The position numbers and the translations under genes are program-made. From Massilia aquatica (GTDB lineage: Bacteria; Pseudomonadota; Gammaproteobacteria; Burkholderiales; Burkholderiaceae_D), in NCBI RefSeq assembly GCF_011682045.1, contig NZ_VVIW01000002.1, positions 558,001 through 622,000 of the forward strand: a stretch of DNA of 64,000 nucleotides, in the 5' to 3' direction. The notes beneath the pieces are model-generated. The model saw only the letters and a program-made list of their open reading frames with translations. It was not told where the DNA came from and searched no databases. Of the stretch, positions 1-9,703 are shown one piece after another (the stretch's first letter is position 1; each line of letters begins with the position of its first letter).

Positions 1-1477
1 CGCAGGCTTCGCAGCCGGTGGCGTGGCAGATGGTGGCCGGCGGATCTTCCTCGCTCAGACCGAGCAGGCGCCGTTCGGTGGCGTCCGCGATCGACTGCGT
101 CTTGCACGACTGGCACAGGCGCCGCACCAGGCGCTGGGCGATGATGCCGATGATGTTCCCGGCCATGATGTCGGGCAGGATGCCGATGTCGAGCAGGCGC
201 GAGACCGAACCGATGGCCGAATTCGTGTGCAGGGTGGTGTACACCTGGTGCCCGGTCATGGCGGCCGAAAACGCCATCTCGGCGGTTTCCCTGTCGCGCA
301 CTTCGCCGACCAGGATGATGTCCGGGTCCTGGCGCATCATCGAGCGGATGCCGTCGGCAAAGCCCATCTTGGCCGATTCGTTGATCGAGGTCTGGCGGAT
401 CATGTTCATCGGGTACTCGACCGGGTCTTCCAGGGTCATGATGTTGACGCTCTCGGTGTTGATGTGGTTCAGGATCGAGTACAGGGTGGTGGTCTTGCCG
501 CTGCCGGTCGGCCCGGTCACCAAAATCACGCCGTGCGGGCGCGCGATCATCAGTTTTAACAGATGCAGTTCGTCGTCGCCCAGTCCCAGGCCGTCCAGCG
601 GCACCAGGCCCTTCTGGCGATCGAGCACGCGCAGCACGAAATTTTCGCCGTGCGTGGTCGGCTGGGCGGAGGCCCGAAAGTCGATCTGGCGGCCCGAGAA
701 CTTGATCGAGATGCGCCCGTCCTGCGGCGCGCGCGATTCGGCGATGTTCATATTGCTCATCACCTTCAGGCGCACCGCCATCGCCGGCCAGTACGATTTG
801 TGCAGGCTGCGGATCTGGCGCAGGATGCCGTCGATGCGGTAGCGGATGCGCAGGAAACTCTGCTCCGGCTCGAAGTGGATGTCGGAGGCGCCGTTCTGCA
901 CCGCGTCGGCCAGCAGCGCGTCCATCAGGCGCACCATCGGCTGGCTGTATTCGTCGGTGGTGGCGGCCATGGCGGCGTAATTGACTTCGCCGGTTTCAAT
1001 CTCCAGCAGGATGCCGTCGATCGACAGTTCGAAGCCGTAGTACTGGTCGATGGCGCGCGCGATGTCCGATTCGTTGACCAGCATCGCTTCGATGGTGATG
1101 CCCTTGACCAGCATGGCGCTGATCTGGTCGAGCGCGACGATGTTGCTGGTGTCGGCCATGGCCAGGATCAGGTTGTCGGTATCGCGCTCGTACACGATCG
1201 GGAACACGCGGTAGCGCTTGGCCACGTCTTTCGGGATCAGTTTCAGGGCGATGGCGTCGACCACCAGGCTGGTGAGGTCGGCGCTTTGCTGGTTCAGGTT
1301 TTCGGACAGCGCTTCGCGCACCGTCGCTTCGGTCACGAAACCGAGCGTGATGAGCAGTTTACCGAGCGGCTCGCTCGAGCGTTTTTGCTCGATCAGGGCG
1401 ATGCGCAGCTGGTCTTCGCTGATGACCCCTTTCTGGATCAGCAGTTTACCGAGGGGGAATTTTGCGTGTTCCGTCAT
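1..1477 (-). CDS. GspE/PulE-type secretion ATPase, partial (C-terminus beyond left edge)
   Basis: A hexameric ATPase that powers type II secretion or type IV pilus assembly at the cytoplasmic face. About 492 residues are visible. Residues 8-60 hold two tandem MshEN-type repeats beginning PLGKLL, a fold that binds cyclic-di-GMP in relatives. Walker A GPTGSGKTTT starts at residue 322, followed by DPDIILVGEVRD and the first cysteines of the CxxC zinc pair (CQSC, then CEAC at the edge). The ATG at 1477 lies 4 bases after the stop of the upstream TPR gene, so the two are coupled. It is a paralogue of the plus-strand ATPase at 6764. Family certain; which machine it serves is inferred from neighbours. 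Confidence 0.93.
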   Translation of the reverse strand, partial: MTEHAKFPLGKLLIQKGVISEDQLRIALIEQKRSSEPLGKLLITLGFVTEATVREALSENLNQQSADLTSLVVDAIALKLIPKDVAKRYRVFPIVYERDTDNLILAMADTSNIVALDQISAMLVKGITIEAMLVNESDIARAIDQYYGFELSIDGILLEIETGEVNYAAMAATTDEYSQPMVRLMDALLADAVQNGASDIHFEPEQSFLRIRYRIDGILRQIRSLHKSYWPAMAVRLKVMSNMNIAESRAPQDGRISIKFSGRQIDFRASAQPTTHGENFVLRVLDRQKGLVPLDGLGLGDDELHLLKLMIARPHGVILVTGPTGSGKTTTLYSILNHINTESVNIMTLEDPVEYPMNMIRQTSINESAKMGFADGIRSMMRQDPDIILVGEVRDRETAEMAFSAAMTGHQVYTTLHTNSAIGSVSRLLDIGILPDIMAGNIIGIIAQRLVRRLCQSCKTQSIADATERRLLGLSEEDPPATICHATGCEAC

Positions 1478-1481
1478 GCGC

Positions 1482-2840
1482 TTATGGGTTGCCCACTGGA
1501 CCACCCAGTTCGCGTGCGCGCGTGGCGGCAGCGTCGCGGTCGAAATTGACGGCGCCGCGCGGCGCCAGTTCCAGCGCGCGCTGGTAGTACGTTAGCGCCA
1601 GCTTGCCCTGGTTCAGGCGGTCCAGGCCAATCGCGAGGTTGAAGGCGTAGTCGGCGTTGTTGGGATTGGCCGAATAGGCGCGGAAGTAGTGCTGCTGGGC
1701 TTCCGGCCAGCGGCCCTGGCGCGCGTACAGGTTGCCCAGGGCAAACAGCAGCGTGCCGGACTCGGGATTGCGCTCGACCATGCGGCGCAGGCGGCCTTCG
1801 GACTGGCCTGGGTCGCCCTGGCGCACGCTGGACAGGCCGGCCAGCGCGTCGTTGTCGTTCGGATCGAGCTCGAGCAGGCGCGCATACATGGCGACGGCCT
1901 GGTCGGCCTGGTTGTCGCGGGCGGCCAGCGCCGCCATGCCGAGCAGGGCGTCGCGGTTGTTCGGGTCTTGCCGCAGCACGCTCTGGTAGCTCTGGCGCGC
2001 AGCCGTCAGGTCGCCGTTGTTGTAGGCCGTAAAGCCGCTCTGGAGCGAGGGGTTGACCTGCTCGGGCCTGGCGACGCGCGCCACGCGGATGGTGCTGGCG
2101 TCGGCCGCAACCGTGGCGCGCGCTGTGGCGGCGACCGGTGCGGGCGGCGCCGCTTGCGGGGGCGCTTGCTGTTGCAGCTGCGCCAGGCGCATCGCTTCAT
2201 CCGGCGGCATCTGGTCGCGCGAGGAGGGCGGCGGCGCGTAGGCCTGGACCGGCTGGGCTGCCGGTGGCGCGACGTCCACGCCGGGCTGGGATGCCACCAC
2301 GGGCACACCCGGCATGTCGGGCACGACGGCGCCGGGAGCGCTCGCCAGCGGCTGGTTCTGGCCCGGCATCGGCACCATCGGTAAACCTCGGCTGGAGCCG
2401 GGGCCGTACACGGCGTGCCAGTAGATATAGCCGAACACGGCGGCAATCAGCAGGGCGATGCTGCCCAGCACGGCGATGCGGATCGTGCGCGCGTCCATGC
2501 GCGCCGCCATGGCGCGTTTCCGGGCCTTGACCCGTGGCAGCGGTGGCGGCGGGGCGTTGCGCGAACGGCGCGGCGCTTCGGCCTGCGGATCGGGCGTGGC
2601 CATGCGCGGCGCTTCGGGGGCGAAGTCGATCACGGGCTCAGTGCGGGCGGAAGCCGGCGCGCCAGCCGGAGCGGCCTCCAGCGGCGACAGGCTCAGCGGC
2701 TCGGCGGCCCTGGCATTCTCGTGCGGCGACAGTTCCAGCACCTCATCGTAGGCTTCGGACGGCTTGGCCAGTTCCTCGTCCGGCACATGGTTTTGCTTGG
2801 CGCGCTCGGCTTTTTTGAGCGCCTGCATCAGGAGGCTCAT
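1482..2840 (-). CDS. TPR-containing membrane protein, MshN-like
   Basis: A 452-residue protein with the architecture of MshN-type pilus or secretion accessory proteins. It has a short cytoplasmic N-terminus starting MSLLMQALKKAE (shared with MshN proteins), a Pro/Ala-rich stretch, one membrane segment at about residues 120-141, a long Pro/Ala/Gln-rich periplasmic linker and tetratricopeptide repeats from about 265 to the end. It lies between the secretin gene (16 bases upstream) and the GspE-type ATPase, in one operon. The TPRs probably help assemble the secretin or bind peptidoglycan-associated partners; that is inference. The protein at 22100 is a shorter relative in the second cluster. Confidence 0.85.
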   Translation of the reverse strand: MSLLMQALKKAERAKQNHVPDEELAKPSEAYDEVLELSPHENARAAEPLSLSPLEAAPAGAPASARTEPVIDFAPEAPRMATPDPQAEAPRRSRNAPPPPLPRVKARKRAMAARMDARTIRIAVLGSIALLIAAVFGYIYWHAVYGPGSSRGLPMVPMPGQNQPLASAPGAVVPDMPGVPVVASQPGVDVAPPAAQPVQAYAPPPSSRDQMPPDEAMRLAQLQQQAPPQAAPPAPVAATARATVAADASTIRVARVARPEQVNPSLQSGFTAYNNGDLTAARQSYQSVLRQDPNNRDALLGMAALAARDNQADQAVAMYARLLELDPNDNDALAGLSSVRQGDPGQSEGRLRRMVERNPESGTLLFALGNLYARQGRWPEAQQHYFRAYSANPNNADYAFNLAIGLDRLNQGKLALTYYQRALELAPRGAVNFDRDAAATRARELGGPVGNP

Positions 2841-2855
2841 CTCAGGTCACCCTCA

Positions 2856-4733
2856 TCAGTTCACCTTCACGCGCACGGGTTCCGAATACGGCTCGGCGTA
2901 TGGCACCGACACTGCGCCGCTGGTGTCCGGCAGCAGGTAGCGGTAATCCTTGTAGTCGCCATTCACGCTGGCGTTCTTGACCACCACCGGACGGATGAAG
3001 ATCACCAGTTCGGTCTTGCTGACTTTTTCGTTACGGTACGAGAACAGGTTGCCGAAGATCGGCACCTGGCCCGCGCCCGGCACGGCGTCCTTGGCGTTGT
3101 CGACCGAGTCCTGCATCAGCCCGCCCAGCACGGAAATATCGCCGCTGTAGACCTTCAGGATCGATTCGATCTCGCGCGCCTGGATCACCGGCACCCGGCT
3201 GGTCACCTTTTCGGCGGCCAGCGCCGGATTCGGATCCTGCACGTAATCGACAATGCGGGTGATGGTGGGGCGCACATTGAGCGTGACTTCGTCGTTGTCG
3301 GCAATCTGCGGGGTGACGCTCATGACAAAGCCGACCGGCACCGTCTCGAGCCGCGATTCGTAGGTGGCGGGCGTGGTGACGTTGCCATTCACGCCGATCA
3401 CGGCGGGCGTGACCTTGATGGTGAAGAAGACGTTGTTGTCGACCACTTTGAGCATCGCGGTCTGGTTGTTCAGCACGCTGATCTTGGGGCTGGACAGCAC
3501 TTTGACCTTGCCGAACGATTCGAGCAGCTGGATCGCGGCGGTGATGTTGCCCAGCGCCGAGGTCGGATTGACGTAGTTGAGGGCAAAGATGCCCGGCGTC
3601 GCGCCCACCACCACGTTCGACGACAGCGGCGCGGTGCCGACCTGGCGCTGGGCCAGCGACAGCCCGCCGGAGACGCCATCGCGCATGCGGCTCCAGTTGA
3701 TGCCTTGTTGATACTGGTCGGACAGGCGCACTTCGATGATGGTCGCTTCGATCAATACCTGGCGCTTGGCGCTGCCGAGCACGATGTCGAGGAATTGCTG
3801 GATTTTTTCGTGCTGGCGCCCGGTGGCGCGCACCGCCAGTAAACCCGCTTCGGCGTTGACGATCACCGACGGCGCATTGCGCTGCCGGTCGCCGGAGGAG
3901 GCGTTGAAGGCGGCCAGCACATTATCGGGCACGGGCGCGTTCTGGCTTGCCTGCGCAGCCTGACCCGGCGCGACCGGGGCCGCGCCCGGCGCCGCCTGCA
4001 CCGCTGGCGGCGCCGCCGAGATGGTGGTTGGCGCATCGTTCAGGGTGGTCTCGCGCAGCATGTCGCGGATATTCTTTTCCAGGCTGCCCCAGAAGTTGTT
4101 TTCCGAGCGGTTGGTGACCGAGGTGGTGGAATTGTTGTTGCCCGAGCCGGTATTGCCACCGGCCGCGCCGCCGCTGGTGCTGCCGTTGGCGTTGGTCAGG
4201 GTCGGCGAACTCGAGCCGCCGCCGGCGGTCGAAATCTGGGTGGCGATGTTGACGCTGCTGTTGGTGCTGCGCGCCATGTTCACGTAATCGACCTTGTAAT
4301 TACGCCACACCGGCGTGTCCGGCAGCACGGTCAGGGTGCTGCCGTCGATGTCGTAGCGCATGTCGACCTGGCGCGAGATGCGGGTCAGCAACTGCGGCAG
4401 GGTCTGGTCGAGTGCGTTCAGGGTGACCGTGCCTTCGATGCCGGGATGAATGTCCACGTTCAGGCGGGCATCGCGCGCCAGCGCAAACAGCAGCGACTGC
4501 ACCGGCACCTTGTGCACGGTCACGCTGTAGGTCTCGACCCTGGGCGTGGCCTTGGGCGGCGGCAGCGGCGCGCTGTGCAGCACCGGATCGGGAATCCTGC
4601 CGGCGGCGCGCGGCGTTTCCGTCACATGCGAGGGCGAACCGGTCATGGTGGGCGTGGCACACGCGCTCAAGACGGCGCAGACAATGGCGGTGCCGGCGGT
4701 GCTCAGCGAGGAAACAGGTTTTTTCAGGGTCAT
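2856..4733 (-). CDS. Secretin lipoprotein (GspD/PilQ/MshL family)
   Basis: Outer-membrane secretin forming the exit pore. I chose the ATG at 4733 (625 residues) because it begins a lipoprotein signal peptide with lipobox LSAC and Cys25; the longer frame to 4838 adds an implausible leader. A secretin-type N domain begins at about residue 70, followed by a Ser/Gly/Asn-rich insert, then the secretin domain with the typical late motif VPIFGNLF and an ending with ELVIFIRPVVV. It is paralogous to the secretin at 19388, though clearly diverged. It lies 67 bases downstream of the ExeA-like gene. Confidence 0.92.
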   Translation of the reverse strand: MTLKKPVSSLSTAGTAIVCAVLSACATPTMTGSPSHVTETPRAAGRIPDPVLHSAPLPPPKATPRVETYSVTVHKVPVQSLLFALARDARLNVDIHPGIEGTVTLNALDQTLPQLLTRISRQVDMRYDIDGSTLTVLPDTPVWRNYKVDYVNMARSTNSSVNIATQISTAGGGSSSPTLTNANGSTSGGAAGGNTGSGNNNSTTSVTNRSENNFWGSLEKNIRDMLRETTLNDAPTTISAAPPAVQAAPGAAPVAPGQAAQASQNAPVPDNVLAAFNASSGDRQRNAPSVIVNAEAGLLAVRATGRQHEKIQQFLDIVLGSAKRQVLIEATIIEVRLSDQYQQGINWSRMRDGVSGGLSLAQRQVGTAPLSSNVVVGATPGIFALNYVNPTSALGNITAAIQLLESFGKVKVLSSPKISVLNNQTAMLKVVDNNVFFTIKVTPAVIGVNGNVTTPATYESRLETVPVGFVMSVTPQIADNDEVTLNVRPTITRIVDYVQDPNPALAAEKVTSRVPVIQAREIESILKVYSGDISVLGGLMQDSVDNAKDAVPGAGQVPIFGNLFSYRNEKVSKTELVIFIRPVVVKNASVNGDYKDYRYLLPDTSGAVSVPYAEPYSEPVRVKVN

Positions 4734-4800
4734 TGGTGCGCTCTTGAGTGCCAAGACACAATAATGGCCGAAAAGTAAGCGTGGGGCAATTGCCACACGC

Positions 4801-5709
4801 CTAATGGAAGAAGATGCTGCGCGAAACAAGCCAGGCAAGCAACGATAGCGTGGTCATGCCGACAACTGCCAGTAGCAGTGTCTTGACGGTGGGCCCATTT
4901 GTGCTGGCAAAGGCGCAGTCGGCAATTGCCGCCCTGGCGTGGCGCGCTTCGACCCGGTCGGACTCGTCGATGTAGGCCGCCATCAGGGCTTTGTCCGCCA
5001 AAATGTTGATGCGGCGGACGATGCCTTGCGACACGCGCGCAATCTGCCTGGTGGCGGCGGCGCTGAACACAGCCGGGCCGTTGTAGCCGGCCGCATGCAG
5101 GCGGAATGCCAGGAAGTCGGGAATCACGTCGGGCGGCATGGCCGGCACCACGAAGTTGTGGGTGATGCGTTCCTTGAACTGGCGCATGCTGGCCAGGTTC
5201 AGGTGCGCGTCGAGCTCGGGTTGTCCGAACAGCACGATCTGCAGCAGCTTGTGGCGCGCCGTTTCCAGGTTCGAGAACAGGCGCACTTCTTCCAGCGTTT
5301 CCAGAGGCATGGCCTGGGCTTCCTCGACCAGCAGCACCACCTGCTTGCCGGCGCTGTGGCGGGCGATCAGGTCCGCTTGCAGCATGCGCGTGACTTCATC
5401 GATGCGCTTGCCGCTCACGTCGAGTTCGAGTTCGCCGGCGATGGCGTAGGCCACTTCGGTGTTTTTCAGGGTCGGGTTGGCCAGGTAGATGACGTCGATG
5501 TGCTTGGGTAGCTGATTTTCCAGCATGCGGCACAGCATGGTTTTGCCGCTGCCCACTTCACCGGTCACCTTGATGATGCCTTCGCCGTGCTCGACGGCAT
5601 AGAGCAGGGCGTCCAGGATCTCGCCGCGCGTATTGCCCGCGTAGAAGAAAGCCGGGTTGGGCGTGATGCCGAAGGGAGACTGGTGCAGGCCGAAATGCTT
5701 GTGATACAT
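4801..5709 (-). CDS. ExeA/MshM-like AAA ATPase with C-terminal membrane anchor
   Basis: A 302-residue AAA ATPase of the ExeA/GspA/MshM type, which in relatives helps place the secretin through the cell wall. It starts MYHKHFGLHQSPFG, typical of the family. Walker A GEVGSGKT is at residues 50-57, and Walker B is followed by EEAQAMPLETLEEVRLFSNL. A single membrane helix lies at about 275-300, ending RSIFFH. It has no separate peptidoglycan-binding domain. The ATG at 5709 lies 5 bases after the ABC ATPase stop. It is a close paralogue of the protein at 21213. Confidence 0.9.
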   Translation of the reverse strand: MYHKHFGLHQSPFGITPNPAFFYAGNTRGEILDALLYAVEHGEGIIKVTGEVGSGKTMLCRMLENQLPKHIDVIYLANPTLKNTEVAYAIAGELELDVSGKRIDEVTRMLQADLIARHSAGKQVVLLVEEAQAMPLETLEEVRLFSNLETARHKLLQIVLFGQPELDAHLNLASMRQFKERITHNFVVPAMPPDVIPDFLAFRLHAAGYNGPAVFSAAATRQIARVSQGIVRRINILADKALMAAYIDESDRVEARHARAAIADCAFASTNGPTVKTLLLAVVGMTTLSLLAWLVSRSIFFH

Positions 5710-5714
5710 GTTGT

Positions 5715-6431
5715 TCAATTCACGCAGGTGAGAAAGGCCTGTTCCAGCGTGGCCGCGCCGTAGGCCTCGCGGCAGGCGGCAGGGGTGCCGGTGAAGCGCA
5801 GCTGGCCGTCGTGCAGGATGGCCATGCGGTCGCACAGTTCCTCGATATCGGCCAGCGCGTGCGAGCTGAAAAACACGGTGGCGCCTTGTGCGCGCACGTG
5901 TCGCAGGCGCTCCTTGAGGCGGGCGCGCGCCTTGGGGTCGAGGCCGCTCATGGGTTCGTCCAGTATGTAGGCTTGTTTGTTTGACAGGAAGCAGGCGGCG
6001 AGGCCGAGCTTTTGGGTCATGCCTTTGGATTGCTTGCGCGCCGGCATGGACAGGGCCGCGTGGTCGAGGTCGAGCGCATCGAGCATGGCGCGGGCCGCGT
6101 CGGGGTCGTGGCGCCTGCCGTGCAGTTTGGCCATGTAGGCAAGGAATTCGGCGCCGCTCAGGTAGTAGGGCGGCATGAAGCGTTCCGGCAAAAAGGCCAG
6201 CGGGCTGCGTGCGGCCGCTTCGCGGTGGGCGCGGCCGAAGATCTCGATGCTGCCGCCGTCGACGCGCACAAAGTCGAACAGGCATTTGAGCAGGCTGGTT
6301 TTGCCGGCGCCGTTGACGCCGACCAGGCCCACGCATTCGCCGGGTGCGATGTCGAGGTCGATGCCTTCCAGCACCGGCGTGCCGGCGTAGCGTTTGACTA
6401 ACTGGCGAAAGCGCAGCGCGGGTATGCTCAT
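5715..6431 (-). CDS. ABC transporter ATP-binding protein (CcmA/DrrA-like)
   Basis: A 238-residue nucleotide-binding subunit of an ABC transporter. Walker A GVNGAGKTSL is near residue 38, Walker B reads YILDEP, and the D-loop (SGLD) and H-loop (SSHAL) are intact. The signature motif is replaced by SKGMTQKL, a variant common in CcmA/NatA-type ATPases. No permease gene is adjacent on either side, which is odd for this class. It is the first gene of the minus-strand secretion operon and only 5 bases from the ExeA-like gene, so it may energise a distant permease or have been recruited to the secretion locus. Confidence 0.9.
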   Translation of the reverse strand: MSIPALRFRQLVKRYAGTPVLEGIDLDIAPGECVGLVGVNGAGKTSLLKCLFDFVRVDGGSIEIFGRAHREAAARSPLAFLPERFMPPYYLSGAEFLAYMAKLHGRRHDPDAARAMLDALDLDHAALSMPARKQSKGMTQKLGLAACFLSNKQAYILDEPMSGLDPKARARLKERLRHVRAQGATVFFSSHALADIEELCDRMAILHDGQLRFTGTPAACREAYGAATLEQAFLTCVN

Positions 6432-6452
6432 GTTGGCAGTGTTGGGTTACCA

Positions 6453-6532
6453 CCGTCGCCCCCGCGCAGGCGGGGGTCCATGGCACCTCTGAGCATCGGT
6501 GCTATGGACCCCCGCCTGCGCGGGGGCGACGG
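6453..6532. repeat. Long imperfect inverted repeat (REP-like hairpin)
   Basis: Two 35-base arms (6453-6487 and 6498-6532) are complementary with one mismatch around a 10-base loop. Each arm contains its own small GC hairpin (CCCCGC facing GCGGGG). It sits just upstream of the divergent ABC ATPase start. A related element is at 38619-38706, with the same outer ends and the same TCCATAGCACC inner boundary. The rest of the 6432-6763 gap is AT-richer and presumably carries both divergent promoters; I see no convincing -35/-10 pair. Confidence 0.85.
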
Positions 6533-6763
6533 ATCGGAAGTTGCGGGTCTTTGTTCCGCAACAATTGATTTTGCGGCATGTTGGTCAATGCGGCATCAGC
6601 GACTGTAGCCTATTCAGTATCGCTTACACAATGGTTGCACGTTCCTGCGACACAAAATCATTCCGATTGTAAAAAACTAGTGTTTCTGGAATAGAATAGT
6701 TCGACGGTCTTACGTGCGCAGCACCCGTCTTATTCTCTCGACAAGCATTCAACAAGGGTCTTC

Positions 6764-8467
6764 ATGGCACGGCCAGAAAAAGTCCGCCTCGGCGAAATCC
6801 TCGTCCAGCAAAAGCTGTTAACCGAAGATCAACTGGGTGCGGCGTTGCAAGACCAAAAGCGCACCGGCCGCAAGCTCGGGCGCGTCTTCATCGAAAACGG
6901 TTTCGTCACCGAGGAACAGATCTCGGGCGCGCTCGCCAAGCAGCTCGACATTCCATACATTCACCTCAAGTTCTACAACACCAATCCGGACATCGTGCGC
7001 CAGTTGCCGGAAACGCAGGCACGCCGTTTCCGCGCCATCGCGCTGGAAGACCGCCGCGGCGCGCTGCTGATCGGCATGTCGGACCCGACCGACCTGTTCG
7101 CCTACGACGAGATCGCGCGCCTGGTCAAACGCAATATCGAACTGGCCGTGGTCAACGAGACCGAAGTGCTGGCCGCGATCGACCGCATCTATCGCCGCAC
7201 CGACGAGATCACCGACTTCGCGCGCGAACTCGAGCAAGACCTGGGCGACACCTTCGTCGACTTCGGCACCCTGGCCGCCAATCCGGGCCTGGAAGAGGCG
7301 CCCATCGTCAAGCTGCTGCAATCGGTGTTCGACGACGCCACCCAGGTGCGCGCCTCGGACATCCACATCGAACCGCAGGAAACGCGGCTGCAGATCCGTT
7401 TCCGCATCGACGGCGTGCTGCACCTGCAAACCGAGGCCGATATCAAGATCGCCACGCCGCTGGCGCTGCGCCTGAAACTCATGTCCGATCTCGACATTTC
7501 CGAAAAGCGCCTGCCGCAGGACGGCCGCTTCGCCGTCAAGGTCAAGCAGCAACGCATCGACGTGCGGATTTCGACCATGCCGACCCAGTACGGCGAATCG
7601 GTGGTCATGCGACTGTTGAACCAGGGCGGCACCACCTTGCGGCTGGACGCGATCGGCATGCCGGCGCGCCTGGTGGAAAAATTCCGCGCCATCGTGCAGC
7701 GCCCCAACGGCCTGGTGCTGGTCACCGGCCCCACGGGGAGCGGCAAGACCACCACCTTGTACAGTGCTTTGTCGGAACTGAACTCGGTCGAGAAAAAACT
7801 GATCACGGTGGAAGATCCGGTCGAGTACCGCCTGCCCGGGATTAACCAGGTGCAGGTCAACGACAAGATCGAACTGTCGTTCGCGCGCGTGCTGCGTTCC
7901 GCCCTGCGCCAGGATCCCGACATCGTCCTGGTGGGCGAGATGCGCGACCAGGAAACCGCCCAGATCGGCCTGCGCGCCGCCATGACCGGTCACCTGGTGC
8001 TCTCGACCCTGCACACCAACGACGCCGCCAGCACCCCGCTGCGCCTGATGGACATGGGCGTGCCGCGCTACATGGTGGGCAGCTCGCTGCAAGCGGTGCT
8101 GGCCCAGCGCCTGGTGCGGGTGATCTGCGAAAGCTGCAGCACCAGCTACCAGACCACGCCGACGGAACGCGAATGGCTGCGCGCCGAGCTGCGCGAGCTG
8201 GCCGAGACCACCCAGTTCTTCCACGGCAAAGGATGCTCGCATTGCAACGGCATGGGCTACCGCGGCCGTACCGGCGTGTATGAGCTGCTGGAGATGACCA
8301 GCGCCGTGGTCGACGCCGCCAACCACCCGGACCCGGCCCACTTCTTAAAAGCCGCGCACGCCGAGATGCAGGGCGAGACCCTGCGCCGCCACGCCGTGCA
8401 GCTGGCCGTGCAGGGCCGCACCACGGTGTCCGAAGCGATGCGCATCAGTAACCAGGTCGAGGATTAA
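6764..8467 (+). CDS. mshE: MSHA-type pilus extension ATPase
   Basis: A 567-residue GspE/PilB-family ATPase, the motor of the plus-strand MSHA-type operon. The N-terminus carries two MshEN repeats (RLGEIL at residue 8 onward, KLGRVF about 30 residues later), a fold known to bind cyclic-di-GMP. In the first repeat the usual Gly before the second hydrophobic pair is Lys. Walker A GPTGSGKT is at 322-329, Walker B DPDIVLVGE at 384-392, and zinc cysteines are C455/C458 and C491/C494. The length is normal. mshG follows after 3 bases. The symbol rests on operon context plus the MshEN fold. Confidence 0.92.
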   Translation: MARPEKVRLGEILVQQKLLTEDQLGAALQDQKRTGRKLGRVFIENGFVTEEQISGALAKQLDIPYIHLKFYNTNPDIVRQLPETQARRFRAIALEDRRGALLIGMSDPTDLFAYDEIARLVKRNIELAVVNETEVLAAIDRIYRRTDEITDFARELEQDLGDTFVDFGTLAANPGLEEAPIVKLLQSVFDDATQVRASDIHIEPQETRLQIRFRIDGVLHLQTEADIKIATPLALRLKLMSDLDISEKRLPQDGRFAVKVKQQRIDVRISTMPTQYGESVVMRLLNQGGTTLRLDAIGMPARLVEKFRAIVQRPNGLVLVTGPTGSGKTTTLYSALSELNSVEKKLITVEDPVEYRLPGINQVQVNDKIELSFARVLRSALRQDPDIVLVGEMRDQETAQIGLRAAMTGHLVLSTLHTNDAASTPLRLMDMGVPRYMVGSSLQAVLAQRLVRVICESCSTSYQTTPTEREWLRAELRELAETTQFFHGKGCSHCNGMGYRGRTGVYELLEMTSAVVDAANHPDPAHFLKAAHAEMQGETLRRHAVQLAVQGRTTVSEAMRISNQVED

Positions 8468-8470
8468 ACC

Positions 8471-9703
8471 GTGCCGTTTTTCGCCTACAAGGGACGCAAT
8501 GCCAAGGGCGAGCTGATGCAAGGCGTGCTGGAGGGCGCCGACAGCGGGGCGGTGGCCGACCAGTTGTTCGGCAACGGCGTCACGCCGCTCGACATCACCC
8601 AGACCAGCCGCGCGGTCACCAGCGGCAGCGAGGAGGGCTTTTTCGAACGCCTGTTCGAGAAAAAAGTCACGTCGATGGACGTCCAGTTGTTCAGCCGTCA
8701 ACTGTACACCCTGCTGAAATCAGGCGTGCCGATCATGCGCGGGCTGGCCGGGCTGCAGGAATCGGCCATCAGCAAGTCGTTCGGCAAGGTCATCAAGGAC
8801 TTGCGCGAGTCGCTCGACTCCGGGCGCGAACTGTCGGCCGCCATGCGCCGCCATCCGACCGTGTTTTCCAACTTTTACCTGTCCATGGTGCGCGTGGGCG
8901 AGATGACCGGGCGCCTGGAAGACGTGTTCCTGCGCCTGTTCGACCACCTCGAATTCGACCGCGACATGCGCGAACGCGTGAAAACCGCCACGCGCTACCC
9001 GATGTTCGTGATGATCGCGATGCTGCTGGCGATGATCGTGGTGAACATTTTCGTCATTCCCCAGTTCGTCAAGGTGTTCGAAAGCTTCAATTCGCAACTG
9101 CCTTTGATGACCCGCATCCTGATCGGCAGCTCGAATTTCATGGTGCGTTTCTGGCCGGCGCTGCTGGTGGGCTCGCTGATGGCGTTTTTCGGCTGGCGCG
9201 CGTACATCAATTCGGTGGACGGGCGCATGTGGTGGGACCGGGTGCGCCTGCGCCTGCCGATTGCCGGCAAAATCATCCTGAAAGGCACCATGGCGCGTTT
9301 TGCGCGCAGTTTCGCGCTGTCGATGAAGAGCGGGGTGCCGATGGTGCAGGCGCTCACGGTGGTCTCGCAAACGGTCGATAACGCCTACCTGGCCTCGCGC
9401 GTGGAAGGCATGCGCGATGGCGTCGAGCGCGGCGAGAGCATCCTGCGCACCGGCGTGGCCGCCGGGGTATTTACGCCGATCGTGCTGCAAATGATCGCCG
9501 TGGGCGAAGAAACCGGCTCGCTCGACGACCTGATGGATGAAATCGGCCAGATGTACGAGCGCGAGGTCGACTACGAACTGAAAACCCTGTCGGCCCAGAT
9601 CGAGCCGATCATGATCGTGTTCCTGGGGGCGATGGTGCTGGTGCTGGCGCTGGGCATCTTCCTGCCGATCTGGGACCTGGGCAAAGCCGCATTGCATAAA
9701 TGA
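8471..9703 (+). CDS. mshG: MSHA-type pilus inner-membrane platform protein (GspF/PilC family)
   Basis: A 410-residue polytopic platform protein on which the pilus motor acts. Two GspF domains repeat in tandem. Membrane helices are at about 175-200, about 220-245 and the C-terminus (IMIVFLGAMVLVLALGIF). Typical family motifs are MRGLAGLQ and GEETGSLDDLM. The start is 3 bases after mshE, and its stop overlaps the start of the next gene by 4 bases (ATGA), indicating translational coupling. Confidence 0.92.
   Translation: MPFFAYKGRNAKGELMQGVLEGADSGAVADQLFGNGVTPLDITQTSRAVTSGSEEGFFERLFEKKVTSMDVQLFSRQLYTLLKSGVPIMRGLAGLQESAISKSFGKVIKDLRESLDSGRELSAAMRRHPTVFSNFYLSMVRVGEMTGRLEDVFLRLFDHLEFDRDMRERVKTATRYPMFVMIAMLLAMIVVNIFVIPQFVKVFESFNSQLPLMTRILIGSSNFMVRFWPALLVGSLMAFFGWRAYINSVDGRMWWDRVRLRLPIAGKIILKGTMARFARSFALSMKSGVPMVQALTVVSQTVDNAYLASRVEGMRDGVERGESILRTGVAAGVFTPIVLQMIAVGEETGSLDDLMDEIGQMYEREVDYELKTLSAQIEPIMIVFLGAMVLVLALGIFLPIWDLGKAALHK

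Noticed and set aside
18-1549. Long plus-strand frames at the left edge
   Set aside because: The minus strand encodes a textbook GspE-type ATPase across the same bases.
6667-6697. TTGTAA and TAGAAT as a sigma-70 promoter for mshE
   Set aside because: The spacing is 19 bases and the -35 match is poor; not enough to call.
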